Part shown: one piece after another, positions 38,521 to 47,201 of the stretch
How the letters are laid out: each line of letters begins with the position of its first letter
How positions within the stretch are numbered: position 1 is the first letter of the stretch
Source of the DNA: Candidatus Nitrososphaera gargensis Ga9.2
GTDB taxonomy: Archaea; Thermoproteota; Nitrososphaeria; Nitrososphaerales; Nitrososphaeraceae
Reading direction: 5' to 3'
Length of the DNA stretch: 64,000 bases
Assembly (NCBI RefSeq): GCF_000303155.1
Contig: NC_018719.1
Coordinates: 1,054,001-1,118,000 of the forward strand
Notes under the pieces: model-generated
Told to the model about the DNA's origin: nothing
What the model saw: only the letters and a program-made list of their open reading frames with translations
Database searches by the model: none
Made by a program: the position numbers and the translations under genes

Positions 38521-39768
38521 ATGGAATTCCGTGTCAAAGACCTTGCACTTGCCGAGGAAGGCAAGAATCGCATTGACTGGGCAGAGGCCCATATGCCCGT
38601 GCTGGTGGCGCTGCGCCAGAAATACGAAAAGACCAAGCCATTGAAGGGCATCAGGGTCGCCGGGTGCCTGCATGTGACAAAGGAGACAGGCGTCCTTGTC
38701 AGGACGCTCAAAGCGGCCGGCGCCGAGCTTTCATGGTGCGGCTGCAACCCGTTGAGCACGCAGGACGATGTCGCGGCATCCCTAGCCAAAGACGAGGGCA
38801 TCGCGATATTTGCAAGCAGGGGGGTAACTTCAAAGGAATATTATGACGACATCCACTCTGCGATGAAACTTGACCCACACGTCACGATTGACGACGGCGC
38901 TGACCTCACAGTTGAAATGCACAAGGGAATGCCAAAGTCGATCCGCGGGGGCACCGAGGAAACCACTACCGGCGTTATCAGGTTGCGCGCCATGCAAAAG
39001 GCAGGCAAGCTTGCTTATCCTATAATTGCAGTCAACGACGCTGAAACAAAACACGACTTTGACAACATTTACGGCACGGGCCAGTCGGCCCTTGACGGAA
39101 TAATACGGGCCACAAATATACTGGTATCCGGCAAGAACGTCGTCATTGCCGGCTATGGGCACGTCGGCAAGGGGGTTGCCAGAAGGGCTGCCGGCCTTGG
39201 CGCAAACGTCATCGTCACCGAAGTTGATCCTATAGCCGCCCTCAAGGCCAAGCTGGACGGCTACTCTGTTGCCAAAATGAACAAGGCTGCAGAAATAGGC
39301 GACATCTTTGTTACAACAACGGGCTGCAAGGACGTCATTGTCGACAGGGACATTGCTAAGATGAAGGACGGCGCAATCCTCGCCAACGCCGGCCACTTTA
39401 ACGTTGAGATTTCGATACCCGGCATTGAAAGCCAGACCGTGCAGAAAAAAGAGATCAACGACCACACGATGCAGTATTCACTAAAGAACGGGAAGCGGGT
39501 ATATCTCATTGGCGAAGGCCGGCTCGTGAACCTGGCGGCAGCAGAAGGCCACCCATCAGAAGTGATGGACATGAGCTTTGCAAACCAGTTCCTTGCCGTG
39601 TTAAAGCTGGCTCAGCAGGGTCAGACTATGAAGCCTTTGGTCTACAATATCGACAAGGCGCAGGATCAAGAGATCGCACTTGCCAAGCTGCAGTCGATGG
39701 GAGTCGAGATCGATTCGCTGACGCCGGCGCAAAAGGCGTACTTGGAAGGATTTGCCGAAGGGACATAG
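38521..39768 (+). CDS. ahcY: S-adenosylhomocysteine hydrolase
   Basis: 415 residues. Substrate-binding VAGCLHVTKETGVL and ELSWCGCNPLSTQDD at the N-terminus, GGTEETTTGV and the Lys/Asp pair in AVNDAETKHDFDN, the NAD-binding GYGHVGKG, and LVNLAAAEGHPSEVMD near the C-terminus. Cleaves SAH to adenosine and homocysteine, relieving inhibition of methylases (several are encoded in this window). The C-terminal Tyr-containing tail is of the short archaeal type. Confidence 0.96.
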   Translation: MEFRVKDLALAEEGKNRIDWAEAHMPVLVALRQKYEKTKPLKGIRVAGCLHVTKETGVLVRTLKAAGAELSWCGCNPLSTQDDVAASLAKDEGIAIFASRGVTSKEYYDDIHSAMKLDPHVTIDDGADLTVEMHKGMPKSIRGGTEETTTGVIRLRAMQKAGKLAYPIIAVNDAETKHDFDNIYGTGQSALDGIIRATNILVSGKNVVIAGYGHVGKGVARRAAGLGANVIVTEVDPIAALKAKLDGYSVAKMNKAAEIGDIFVTTTGCKDVIVDRDIAKMKDGAILANAGHFNVEISIPGIESQTVQKKEINDHTMQYSLKNGKRVYLIGEGRLVNLAAAEGHPSEVMDMSFANQFLAVLKLAQQGQTMKPLVYNIDKAQDQEIALAKLQSMGVEIDSLTPAQKAYLEGFAEGT

Positions 39769-39807
39769 TATTAATTATCGTGCTGGCAAAACCACAGAAA
39801 GGTGGAT

Positions 39808-39882
39808 GGATGGGTAGTCTAGCCTGGTTAGGATACCTGTCTCACACACAGGTGGTCGAGAGTTCAAATCTCTCCCCATCCA
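39808..39882 (+). tRNA. tRNA-Val (anticodon CAC)
   Basis: 75 nt. Acceptor GGATGGG/CCCATCC, discriminator A. Anticodon stem CCTGT/ACAGG with loop CTCACAC, anticodon CAC reading GTG. T-arm GAGAG-TTCAAAT-CTCTC. No encoded CCA, no intron. A T-rich stretch (CTCTTTTACTC) follows. Confidence 0.95.
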
Positions 39883-39970
39883 CTCTTTTACTCAAGATCG
39901 TATGTGTGCCTATAGATGGCTCTCTAAAAAGATAAAAGTGTGAGTTTTGGGCCCTGCCTCTGCCAGGCAG
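39883..39970. other. Short intergenic interval
   Basis: 88 bp between tRNA-Val and the end of the leftward zinc-finger gene; contains only the T-rich tract after the tRNA. Confidence 0.3.
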
Positions 39971-40123
39971 TTATTCGAACGGGATTGTCGAAAATTCGCT
40001 ATGGCCAAAGAATAGATCATGATCTTCCGTGTCAGATTTGAACAGGAAGCAAGCATTGCATTTTGTACAAAAATAAATCTTGTCTAGACACTCAATTCCT
40101 AACGCTTTCTGTGGTTTAGGCAA
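39971..40123 (-). CDS. C2H2 zinc-finger micro-protein (50 aa)
   Basis: TTG start at 40121-40123. After a short basic N-terminus the finger reads YFCTKCNACFLFKSDTEDH with FFGH, spacing C-x2-C-x12-H-x5-H, very like the fingers at 30083 and 32051. TATA-like TTATAGATATATC (about 40140-40152) lies upstream on this strand. Confidence 0.7.
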   Translation of the reverse strand: MPKPQKALGIECLDKIYFCTKCNACFLFKSDTEDHDLFFGHSEFSTIPFE

Positions 40124-40210
40124 CTAACATGGCTTTTCAGGATATATCTATAAAACACATTTGGTGTGCAGTGCTAGTAGAAATATCTGAAAATGTGTTC
40201 TCTATTCAGC

Positions 40211-40606
40211 CTAAAGCCTGCTTTCAGAAATGCGCTTCACAAGCAGCATTATTTTTTTCATAATGATTTTGTCAAAGTCGTTCATATTGTGGTCAAACGA
40301 CACAAGCAACAGGTATCTATCTGCTATGGGTATTACTGCGCCAATCACTTTTTCGTACCTGCTGGCATTGTAGTACATTTTGCCTATATTGCGCGCCCAT
40401 GAAGGCGTTCTAAAATAGCGCATTGCAGCCTCTAGTGCCTGTCTATGTCCGTTTTCATCTGTAAAAGGTTGTAGGTCATTTCTTGCCTTGCTTGCAACGA
40501 TGTTGCCAGACCTGTCTACTACTTCGCAGTGGCGTATAGATTTGCTTAACCTTAGCACTACTTCCGGCAAATGGTAAATCTCATCATCATCAACTATCAT
40601 AATCAT
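40211..40606 (-). CDS. Conserved thaumarchaeal-type protein of unknown function
   Basis: 131 residues (frame start at 40606; Met at residue 3 also possible). Alpha/beta with IRHCEVVDRSGNIVASKARNDL, FRTPSWARNIGKMYYNAS and VIGAVIPIADRYLLLVSF. The alternation of a signal-like VVDRSGNIVA strand and VIPIADRYLLLVSF recalls roadblock/profilin-like sensor folds found in families in Nitrososphaera. No neighbours that explain it. Function unknown. Confidence 0.6.
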   Translation of the reverse strand: MIMIVDDDEIYHLPEVVLRLSKSIRHCEVVDRSGNIVASKARNDLQPFTDENGHRQALEAAMRYFRTPSWARNIGKMYYNASRYEKVIGAVIPIADRYLLLVSFDHNMNDFDKIIMKKIMLLVKRISESRL

Positions 40607-40776
40607 TCATTGTGCGCCTAGCATTTAAGGTACATCACTATAGATTTTAGTTCTATAGGTGGAATTCATGGAAAAACAAACTAATTGAAATCTGGACACA
40701 GTTTTGGATGTAGTAAACTCACAAGTCCAGATATCCATATTCACACTTACAAATAAGGTAAAAGAAAAAGGATTTT

Positions 40777-40944
40777 TTACTTCTTCGCTCCAAGCGTCCT
40801 GTTCTTCAGCCTCATCTGGCTTCCGTGGCACTTCCTGCACCTTGAGGCCGAGATTGGGTTCTTGCCACCACACTTGAAGCATATCTTGAAGAACAGCTTG
40901 CGCTGCTGCGCGATCTGTTTCTTTGCTGCATCCGTAATTGGCAT
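40777..40944 (-). CDS. rpl40e: Ribosomal protein L40e
   Basis: 55 residues, below usual ORF cutoffs. After a basic helix (AAKKQIAQQRKLFFK) the zinc ribbon reads ICFKCGGKNPISASRCRKCH, the L40e four-Cys pattern, followed by a basic tail (MRLKNRTLGAKK). Part of the large ribosomal subunit. No ribosomal genes are adjacent, as usual for L40e. Confidence 0.93.
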   Translation of the reverse strand: MPITDAAKKQIAQQRKLFFKICFKCGGKNPISASRCRKCHGSQMRLKNRTLGAKK

Positions 40945-41002
40945 ATTTGCTCTTGATGCAATGGAGGGCTCTTTTGTATCTTTCTATTCTACGTCCCTAT
41001 TT

Positions 41003-41191
41003 TTATTTGAAGACCGAGCAGAACCCTATGATGGGGTCATTGGCGTTTGTCTGGCCGCCAGCATCCGGGACTGACGGGCAGATGATATCTGGGAAGATAT
41101 AGAATGAGAAAAGCAGCACTACAAGTACCAGTCCGCCAATGACCAGCAAGAAGGATATTGGAACCATAATATGGTCTGCAAGCATCCTCAA
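41003..41191 (-). CDS. Small membrane protein
   Basis: 62 residues, one TM segment (ISFLLVIGGLVLVVLLFSFYIF) after a short N-terminus and a Pro/Asn-rich C-terminal tail (PSVPDAGGQTNAND). It sits upstream of the L40e gene on the same strand. Not recognised. Confidence 0.45.
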   Translation of the reverse strand: MRMLADHIMVPISFLLVIGGLVLVVLLFSFYIFPDIICPSVPDAGGQTNANDPIIGFCSVFK

Positions 41192-41206
41192 TACAAAGCT
41201 GTTGGT

Positions 41207-41539
41207 TCAACCTGTGGACTCTTCTGCGAACATGTAAAGCACTACCAGATCCTCTGTGTTGCCGTAGAACCTATGATGCATTCCTGCTGGCACGAATATT
41301 ATCGAGCCCTTTTTTACCGGCTGCCACTTGCTCCTGCCAAGCTCCATAAAGCCACTTCCCTCAATAACGTAGTAGAGCTCGTCTGCCGAGTGTGGCTCCT
41401 GCGTGTCCTTTTCCCCGGGATGAAGCACGATTATGCCCGCCTCAAGATTCCGTATTTTTAAAAAGTCAAGGAAATAGCCGCCTTCTTTTTCCAGCTGCGC
41501 GACCAAGTCCTCTAGCTCGAACACCTTTTCTTCTGTCAT
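41207..41539 (-). CDS. Cupin-domain protein
   Basis: 110 residues forming one cupin barrel. Motif 1 GEKDTQEPHSADELYYVIEGSG contains His and Glu ligands (spacing shortened from the standard HxH), and motif 2 is GSIIFVPAGMHHRFYG. Small stand-alone cupins act as isomerases, dioxygenases or sensors. ATGA overlap with the upstream helical-protein gene (41536-41539) indicates one operon. Confidence 0.85.
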   Translation of the reverse strand: MTEEKVFELEDLVAQLEKEGGYFLDFLKIRNLEAGIIVLHPGEKDTQEPHSADELYYVIEGSGFMELGRSKWQPVKKGSIIFVPAGMHHRFYGNTEDLVVLYMFAEESTG

Positions 41540-42084
41540 CTATTGTATCTGCTCCTCTTCTCTATCATCGACCGGACAAGCTTCATCAGAGCGGTGTGCG
41601 TCTCTTCGTCGCGCTTTCTCATGTAGTAATACAATTCTTCAGTGGCCGCGTGGTAATCGATGCCTATGTTCTGCGCCATTTCAAGTGCAATGTACGACAT
41701 GACCAGCTTGCGGAGCACAATACCCGCCCCATAATTTGCAGTGTCTGCCAGCAGTTCATCAAGCGTGTTCTTGAATTGCGAGTCAATGTACCTATCCTTT
41801 GCTTCCCTTGTCTTTATCGCAAAAGTCACTCCCATCATCCTCTGCTTCATGTGAACGTTCTCCACCATCTCGATAAAGCGGTCGTTGAGTTCGGGCTTTA
41901 CCAGAAGCACTTCTGTCAGCAGGTCTGCCGCATCAGTTTCGCTCAGGTTCATCCTGCCAACAAGCGTAAAAAGTACGTGGCAGGCAGCACAGCTGTTCTC
42001 CTTGATACGTGCAGAGTTGCTGGCGATAGCGTCTACCTCATGCGAAATTATCTGCTCTGCTGTCCTTTCTTTCTCAGGATCCAA
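41536..42084 (-). CDS. Hypothetical all-helical protein
   Basis: 182 residues from a TTG start. Helices throughout, with AACHVLF and a region rich in Met/Glu (EMVENVHMKQRMM), and a basic C-terminus (RSMIEKRSRYNR). The single Cys pair CAAC near residue 32 could bind metal or form a disulfide. It is the first gene of a two-gene operon with the cupin. No family recognised. Confidence 0.55.
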   Translation of the reverse strand: MDPEKERTAEQIISHEVDAIASNSARIKENSCAACHVLFTLVGRMNLSETDAADLLTEVLLVKPELNDRFIEMVENVHMKQRMMGVTFAIKTREAKDRYIDSQFKNTLDELLADTANYGAGIVLRKLVMSYIALEMAQNIGIDYHAATEELYYYMRKRDEETHTALMKLVRSMIEKRSRYNR

Positions 42085-42157
42085 ATCAGTAGAGAAAATT
42101 GTCTGCGGCCTGCTAAAAAGATTTTAGAAAAAGAAAAGGGTGAGGGAGAAAGCCCAT

Positions 42158-43024
42158 TTAGCTCATGCGGAAGGTGACCTGAACGGTCATCGAGATTTCT
42201 TGCTGGCCCGGAAGTATCGGGGTTGACGATGATGATGTTCCTCTGTCTGCCTGCGCAAGCTCCTTGTAGATGACCGGGAAGTACATGTCGTTCAGGTTGA
42301 TTGACTTGACTCCTGTGATCTCCATGTTGGCTGCGGCTGCTGCCTTGTCTGCGCGGCTCCTTGCGTTGGCGATTGCGTCAGCGATCAGGCCTCCGCGGAT
42401 CTCTTCCTGCCTCTCGCTGGAGACAAAGAAGTACGCGCCGTTCACGCTGGTCGCACCAGCTGCAACCGCAGTGTCGATCACCTTGCCTACGTCCTCGTCA
42501 GCGTCCAGCGTTACTGTCACGCTGTTCGATGCTACATAGCCTGTGATCTCGTTCTTTGGAGCGCATTCAGGAGGCTGCGGGTAGATCTCGATGCATGGCG
42601 GCGACCTCATTTCGTACACCGGCCACACGCTGTACCAGTTTGTGCTTATCTGGTCTTCAGGTATGCCAAGATCTCTTAGAGCCGCCAGGACCTTTTCCAT
42701 CAGCTCTGCGTTTGCCGCCGCAGCTTGTTCTGCAGTCTCGCCGCGGGTCTCTACTCCGATTGTCACGGATACTTTGTCAGGGATGACCTTCACTGTTGCT
42801 GTGCCTGACGTTGAGACTACGGACTGCACAACATTCTTTATCTCTTGTTCACAGACTTCGGCGCCAGTTTCACACTCCAAGTCTACTGGCATTGGATCGT
42901 CTGAGTTCTGTGCCTGCGCACTTAGCATCTGGCCGCCAGCGATGCTGGCTGCCACCATGCTGATTGCAAGTATGCCTGCAATCAAGGCAAACATGCGTCT
43001 GTTTGTCTTCTTTTGTTCCGACAT
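42158..43024 (-). CDS. SIMPL (DUF541) domain secreted protein
   Basis: 288 residues. Signal peptide or anchor (MFALIAGILAISMVAASIAG), then the SIMPL domain: VSTSGTATVKVIPDKVSVTIGVETRGETAEQA, ISTNWYSVWPVYE and ITGYVASNSVTVTL, DVGKVIDTAVAAGA and RSRADKAAAAANMEI. The family (E. coli YggE) has outer-surface or periplasmic oxidative-stress links with no known mechanism. An insert with several Cys (CETGAEVCEQE, CIEIYPQPPECAPK) may form disulfides outside the cell. Confidence 0.9.
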   Translation of the reverse strand: MSEQKKTNRRMFALIAGILAISMVAASIAGGQMLSAQAQNSDDPMPVDLECETGAEVCEQEIKNVVQSVVSTSGTATVKVIPDKVSVTIGVETRGETAEQAAAANAELMEKVLAALRDLGIPEDQISTNWYSVWPVYEMRSPPCIEIYPQPPECAPKNEITGYVASNSVTVTLDADEDVGKVIDTAVAAGATSVNGAYFFVSSERQEEIRGGLIADAIANARSRADKAAAAANMEITGVKSINLNDMYFPVIYKELAQADRGTSSSSTPILPGQQEISMTVQVTFRMS

Positions 43025-43062
43025 TTCGGAATTGTTTACTATGATGGATTAGGTAAGCCTAG

Positions 43063-43107
43063 GTTTCAGAACACCGCCCGGGAGCCTGTTCGCCGTTTCA
43101 GAACACC
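43063..43107. repeat. Two 13-bp direct repeats, 32 bp apart
   Basis: GTTTCAGAACACC twice; three helical turns apart and about 40-80 bp before the SIMPL start, as for a tandem regulator-binding site. Confidence 0.6.
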
Positions 43108-43226
43108 CCATGTACGCTAGAACGGAGCAAAAGATATCTGGATGTATCATAAAATTTGCCGGTTTTTCTGCATCTGTCTCTCATTTGATCGGTCAAACGT
43201 CGCATGTTGTGGGCAAATAAGGGGCC

Positions 43227-43246
43227 TCGTCAGGCGACGATTTTTT
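43227..43246 (+). terminator. Hairpin followed by T-run
   Basis: TCGTC, loop AGGC, GACGA, then TTTTTT. Bacterial-like intrinsic terminator shape on the plus strand with no upstream plus-strand gene nearby, so it may end an unrecognised short RNA. Confidence 0.4.
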
Positions 43247-43367
43247 ACGACAAAAAGTGGAACGATCAGAGCCATTCCAAGCGCTAGAACAGATCGGGCT
43301 ACTGTTCTAAACTATAGAATTAAGATAGAAAGTATGTTAAGTAATCGCAATTAAGGATGCACGATAG

Positions 43368-45671
43368 TTGATGGCAAGATATTCCATGTTTGGTATGGCT
43401 GGCGTAGGCATTACGGCAGCGATAGGCTTTGTGTTTGCGTTAAGTTCGCTTGGTAACACTCTGATTCCACCTGAAGTGAGCAGCCCGGAAATATTTAATA
43501 ATGATGATGGTGGCGCTGGTCCAACAGTATTTGCGACTGCGACTCAGGCACTCAAGAAATTCTCTTCCGTTGACGAACTCAAGAGCTACCTTTTGAGCGT
43601 TGAAGCAAATAGGGGAGAGCTCGAAACGGCAGCAAGATCGTTCTTTGGCGGCAGCAGCATCTCCAGAGGAGATGTTGTAAACCCCACTGTTACAGATCAA
43701 GGCACAGGTCTTGAATCTTTACAATCATCAGCTCCTCCAGCTCCTTCTTCGGCAGATGCACCTAGACTGGCAGTGATAGAAAGTGGTGACAAAGACTACT
43801 CTACGACAAACGTCCAAGTGCAGGGAGTCGACGAGCCGGATTTCCTAAAAAATGATGGCAAATACGTCTACATACTGTCCGGGGACAGGCTGACCATAGT
43901 CGATGCGTACCCGCCAGAGAACGCGACAATCGCAGTCAAGATAGCGCTTGACATCCAGCAGGGCCAGTATCTGCAGAACATGTTCTTGAATAACGACACG
44001 CTGGTGATATTCTACCAGGAATACAGCAGGGACTTTGTGATACAACAGTACGACTTTGCGCCACAGCCGATATCGCGGCCAAATACGCACGCACTCTTGT
44101 TGGACGTATCTGACAGGGAGAACCCTCAAGTCCTCCACAACTACAAGGTTTCAGGCAACTACAACAACGCAAGGATGATAGGCGATCAGGTCTACCTGAT
44201 CACGACAAGCGACCTCTACGACTACCGCAACCCAATACTCCCGCTTGTAAGCGAGTCGTCAAGCACAATAGTCAGGCCGGACATTTACTACTTTGACAAC
44301 CCTGATCTGTACTACACTTTCAACACCGTGACGTCGATAGACATCACGGCTGACGAGGGCGAAAATGCGGTCAACTCGACCACATTCCTGATGAACCCTG
44401 CAAGCACACTGTACGCATCCGAGGACAACATCTACATTGCATACCAGAAGAACCATCCGTATTACTACTACCAGAGCCACAGCAAGGATAGGTTCTTTGA
44501 AGCGCTGGTGCCCCTGCTGCCGCAGAACGTGCAGCAAGAGATCAGGGAAATAGAGGGCAACAGCGACCTGACACCATCGGAAAAGTGGGACAGGGTCTCC
44601 GAGCTGCTACAGGACACGTACAACCACATGCCCGAGTCGGAAAAGAGGAGGCTGTTTGAAGAGATCCGGCAGGCCCTTGCAGACTATGACGAAAGGATAG
44701 CAAAGGAGACGCAGATAACTGTCATACACAAGATCGCGATCGGGCCGGAAGGGATCAGCTACAGCTCCCGGGGCGAAGTTCCCGGCAGGCTGCTCAACCA
44801 GTTCTCTATGGACGAGCATGGTGATAGGTTCAGGGTGGCCACGACATCCGAGTTCTACTCGCCGTACCGCGGCTCGACCATGTATAACAATGTCTACGTG
44901 CTTGATGAAGCAATGAAGATAGTCGGCAAGCTCGAAGAAATAGCGCGGGGCGAGTCGATATACTCGTCCCGCTTCATGGACGACAGGCTGTACCTTGTCA
45001 CGTTCCAAAGGATCGACCCGTTCTTTGTTATCGACCTTTCAAGCGACGCGCCAAAGGTGCTGGGCGAGCTGAAGCTGCCAGGGTACTCTAACTACCTGCA
45101 CCCGTACGACGAAAACCATGTGATAAGCATCGGCAAGGAGACAAAGGAGAACCAGTACGGCGGCATCGAAACGCTGGGAATCAAGCTCGTACTCTTTAAT
45201 GTGTCAGACGTCAACAATCCTGCAGTGGTAGACGTCTACGAAATAGGCAGCAGCGGCACAGACTCGGAGGTGCTATATGACCACAAGGCACTCCTCTTTG
45301 ACAGGAGCAAGAACGTACTGTCGATCCCAGTATCGATATACCCTGACTATGCAGGACCAAGGTACACTGAAGATGGTAGGTACATAGAGCCCAAGGTGTG
45401 GCGCGGCTTTTACGTCTTTGGCGTCAACCCAGAGGCGGGATTTATGCTGAAGGGCATTGTCGAGCACCTTAACGACACGGGCGACTATTACTACATTTAC
45501 GGCACGCAAGGAAGCAGATCGTTCTATATCGCAGATGTGCTCTATACGGTGAGTCTGAACAACCTGATCAAGATGAACGATCTGCAGAGCCTTAACAAGA
45601 TCAACCAGCTGGAGATAGGGCCCTCCGGCAGCATAATTAAGTCGCCCCAGCTTGAGGACGATACAAAGTAA
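43368..45671 (+). CDS. Secreted beta-propeller protein (Beta_propel, PF09826-like)
   Basis: 767 residues. N-terminal signal/anchor (GVGITAAIGFVFALSS), a Ser/Ala-rich linker, then the characteristic entry NVQVQGVDEPDFLKNDGKYVY and blades rich in ...YILSGDRLTIVDAYP, LLDVSDRENPQVLHNY, DDRLYLVTFQRIDPFFVIDLS. This domain family is widespread in archaea as large cell-surface proteins, often with a lipoprotein or S-layer attachment. A helical insert (about residues 385-445) interrupts the blades. Function unknown; adhesion or protein interaction is inferred. Confidence 0.88.
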   Translation: MMARYSMFGMAGVGITAAIGFVFALSSLGNTLIPPEVSSPEIFNNDDGGAGPTVFATATQALKKFSSVDELKSYLLSVEANRGELETAARSFFGGSSISRGDVVNPTVTDQGTGLESLQSSAPPAPSSADAPRLAVIESGDKDYSTTNVQVQGVDEPDFLKNDGKYVYILSGDRLTIVDAYPPENATIAVKIALDIQQGQYLQNMFLNNDTLVIFYQEYSRDFVIQQYDFAPQPISRPNTHALLLDVSDRENPQVLHNYKVSGNYNNARMIGDQVYLITTSDLYDYRNPILPLVSESSSTIVRPDIYYFDNPDLYYTFNTVTSIDITADEGENAVNSTTFLMNPASTLYASEDNIYIAYQKNHPYYYYQSHSKDRFFEALVPLLPQNVQQEIREIEGNSDLTPSEKWDRVSELLQDTYNHMPESEKRRLFEEIRQALADYDERIAKETQITVIHKIAIGPEGISYSSRGEVPGRLLNQFSMDEHGDRFRVATTSEFYSPYRGSTMYNNVYVLDEAMKIVGKLEEIARGESIYSSRFMDDRLYLVTFQRIDPFFVIDLSSDAPKVLGELKLPGYSNYLHPYDENHVISIGKETKENQYGGIETLGIKLVLFNVSDVNNPAVVDVYEIGSSGTDSEVLYDHKALLFDRSKNVLSIPVSIYPDYAGPRYTEDGRYIEPKVWRGFYVFGVNPEAGFMLKGIVEHLNDTGDYYYIYGTQGSRSFYIADVLYTVSLNNLIKMNDLQSLNKINQLEIGPSGSIIKSPQLEDDTK

Positions 45672-45713
45672 GAGCTGCGCCGCTAGGTAGGCAAAAGCTT
45701 GTTCTGCAAGACA

Positions 45714-45890
45714 CTACCGCTTTATGGATGCGCCCTTGATCTCGCTCAGAAAGCCATAAAAGGTGATCTGGTGCTCCTTCTGGCACTTGCTGCAGACAAG
45801 CGTGGTTGATTGGGCATTGTTGCCGCCTACAACCCGGTCGATATATTCTATAGTCTTGCCGCAGCTACACTGGAATTTCCCGGGTGCCAA
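45714..45890 (-). CDS. Zinc-ribbon protein (58 aa)
   Basis: Start chosen as TTG at 45888-45890 because an AT-rich TATA (AAAAATATAATA, about 45917-45930) lies about 34 nt upstream; the longer frame to 45947 would run through it. Ribbon: FQCSCGKTIEYI and LVCSKCQKEHQITFYG, two CxC/CxxC knuckles typical of RNA-polymerase- or transcription-factor-like ribbons. Function unknown. Confidence 0.55.
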   Translation of the reverse strand: MAPGKFQCSCGKTIEYIDRVVGGNNAQSTTLVCSKCQKEHQITFYGFLSEIKGASIKR

Positions 45891-46029
45891 ACAGTACAGG
45901 AGATTGTGGCAGCCGCTATTATATTTTTTTACAGGTGCAGCCTCCACTACATTAACAAGGTAGTGAATCCAATGGTTAGCTCTCGTTCACACACCTGCTG
46001 ATATAACAATCGAGTGAAACACACCACAG

Positions 46030-46179
46030 ATGTACAACAAACAGTCCTGCCAGGAATGCGGCGCCTCTCTCATCCTGCACTCGTTGTGCAGCGTGTGCGG
46101 AGAGCATAGCAACTGGGTGTGCGCCCAGTGCGGCAGGATAGAGGATTATGCCAATGTCAACTGCAAGAGATCACGATAG
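46030..46179 (+). CDS. Cys-rich double zinc-ribbon micro-protein (49 aa)
   Basis: ATG at 46030. Three CxxC pairs in 49 residues: CQECGA, LCSVCG, CAQCGR, plus a lone Cys near the end. It could bind two metal ions, like rubredoxin/zinc-ribbon fragments. It lies head-to-head with nothing and is followed by a convergent helical-protein gene. No family name. Confidence 0.65.
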   Translation: MYNKQSCQECGASLILHSLCSVCGEHSNWVCAQCGRIEDYANVNCKRSR

Positions 46180-46186
46180 CAGAGAG

Positions 46187-46522
46187 CTAACTCATGTTGC
46201 TCCTCATCCTCTTGTCGTACGCCTCGATTATCTTTACGAGAGCTTCGTCTTCCTCCTTTACCGCGGCTAGGAACTCATCAAAATAGCCGTTCTTTTTCAG
46301 CGCCTTGACAGTGTCGACAAAGCCCTTGTCATGAGCCTGCTCCATTTTCTTGACCTTGGATAAAAGCGACCCGTCCTGAGCAGATCTGACGAGTGTCTGC
46401 TGGATCAAGAGCCGGTTATACCTGCTTGCAGCGAAATAGCGCCGGAAAACGTTCATCCTCTCCTGTTTGTCTTCTGCCCGGGCAAGCTCTTCAAGCAAAA
46501 GTTGATGATGAGGAGTGGTCAC
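46187..46522 (-). CDS. Hypothetical helical protein (111 aa)
   Basis: Starts ATG at 46520-46522. All-helical, basic in the first half (LARAEDKQERMNVFRRYFAASRY), with a C-terminal Lys/Glu-rich coiled coil (AAVKEEDEALVKIIEAYDKRM). No motif recognised. It is convergent with the Cys-rich micro-protein gene. Confidence 0.5.
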   Translation of the reverse strand: MTTPHHQLLLEELARAEDKQERMNVFRRYFAASRYNRLLIQQTLVRSAQDGSLLSKVKKMEQAHDKGFVDTVKALKKNGYFDEFLAAVKEEDEALVKIIEAYDKRMRSNMS

Positions 46523-46561
46523 GGCGTACCAGCAAAATCCTGAAATAAAAATGCCGCTATT

Positions 46562-46681
46562 TCACGAGTCTCTTTCGGCTGCATAGACCTGCCTTGGGTC
46601 AGAATAGCCGCGCTCCTGCACGTAGATCCAGTTCTTGCCACATATTGTGCACGTTATCTTTTGCAGAAAATTCAAGCTCAT
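46562..46681 (-). CDS. Small Cys-containing protein (39 aa)
   Basis: ATG at 46679-46681. Begins MSLNFLQKITCTICGKNW, with one CxxC, then a polar tail. In the overlapping frame just upstream (46562-46800) a finger-like stretch ends in EAHKRHYQIRFSHH, so a two-frame, possibly frameshifted zinc-finger gene is also conceivable. The rest of the 46682-46864 interval shows nothing. Confidence 0.35.
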   Translation of the reverse strand: MSLNFLQKITCTICGKNWIYVQERGYSDPRQVYAAERDS

Positions 46682-46864
46682 GGTGGCTAAAGCGTATCTG
46701 GTAGTGGCGCTTGTGCGCCTCCATTTCCCTGAGCGTGTCAATGTGCCTGACAGAGTTCTCAGTCAATAGGAGGCATGCGTTTCCATGACAATATATTCAT
46801 ATTCCATAACATTCCTTCTTGCAAATTTAAGTAATTGATGCTTGCATGATTGCCATACTGCAAA

Positions 46865-47121
46865 ATGGTGCCTGATAAAAAGCGTGAGCTTCGGGACCTA
46901 ATAGACGAGGCGTAGAGAGCCGGGTCAACTTAAGTCGTAGGCTTGCCGATGAAATACTGGAAAAGATACAGGACCAGAACCAGCAGTATTTCTTTGAAAG
47001 GCTTGGAGCGGAGCCGCGGCAGGCAGAACCTGATCAAAAGGCCAGCAACATACAGGGAGTGATGCATCACCGGGTTATGACAGATGTGTACAAATCAATA
47101 ATTGAAAAGTGTTTTTGCTAG
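46865..47121 (+). pseudogene. Small helical-protein gene with a single frameshift
   Basis: ATG at 46865 gives MVPDKKRELRDLIDEA, then a TAG. Shifting by one base at about 46913 continues as VESRVNLSRRLADEILEKIQ and runs 70 codons to a TAG at 47119. The two parts read as one charged helical protein of about 85 residues, so the gene is broken by one base or needs programmed frameshifting. No family recognised. Confidence 0.5.
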
Positions 47122-47201
47122 CCGGCATTCTATAGAATAATTTTTCGCAGATGATATAAACTCGTAGCTTGTTTTCACTGTGGCTTTGATGTCCAACGCT
47201 C

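Larger units (their letters stand above)
43025..43367. other. 343-bp divergent intergenic region
   Basis: No gene seen. It holds a 13-bp direct repeat, GTTTCAGAACACC at 43063-43075 and 43095-43107, and a hairpin-plus-T-run at 43227-43246. It contains the promoters of the SIMPL gene and of the beta-propeller gene. Confidence 0.5.
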
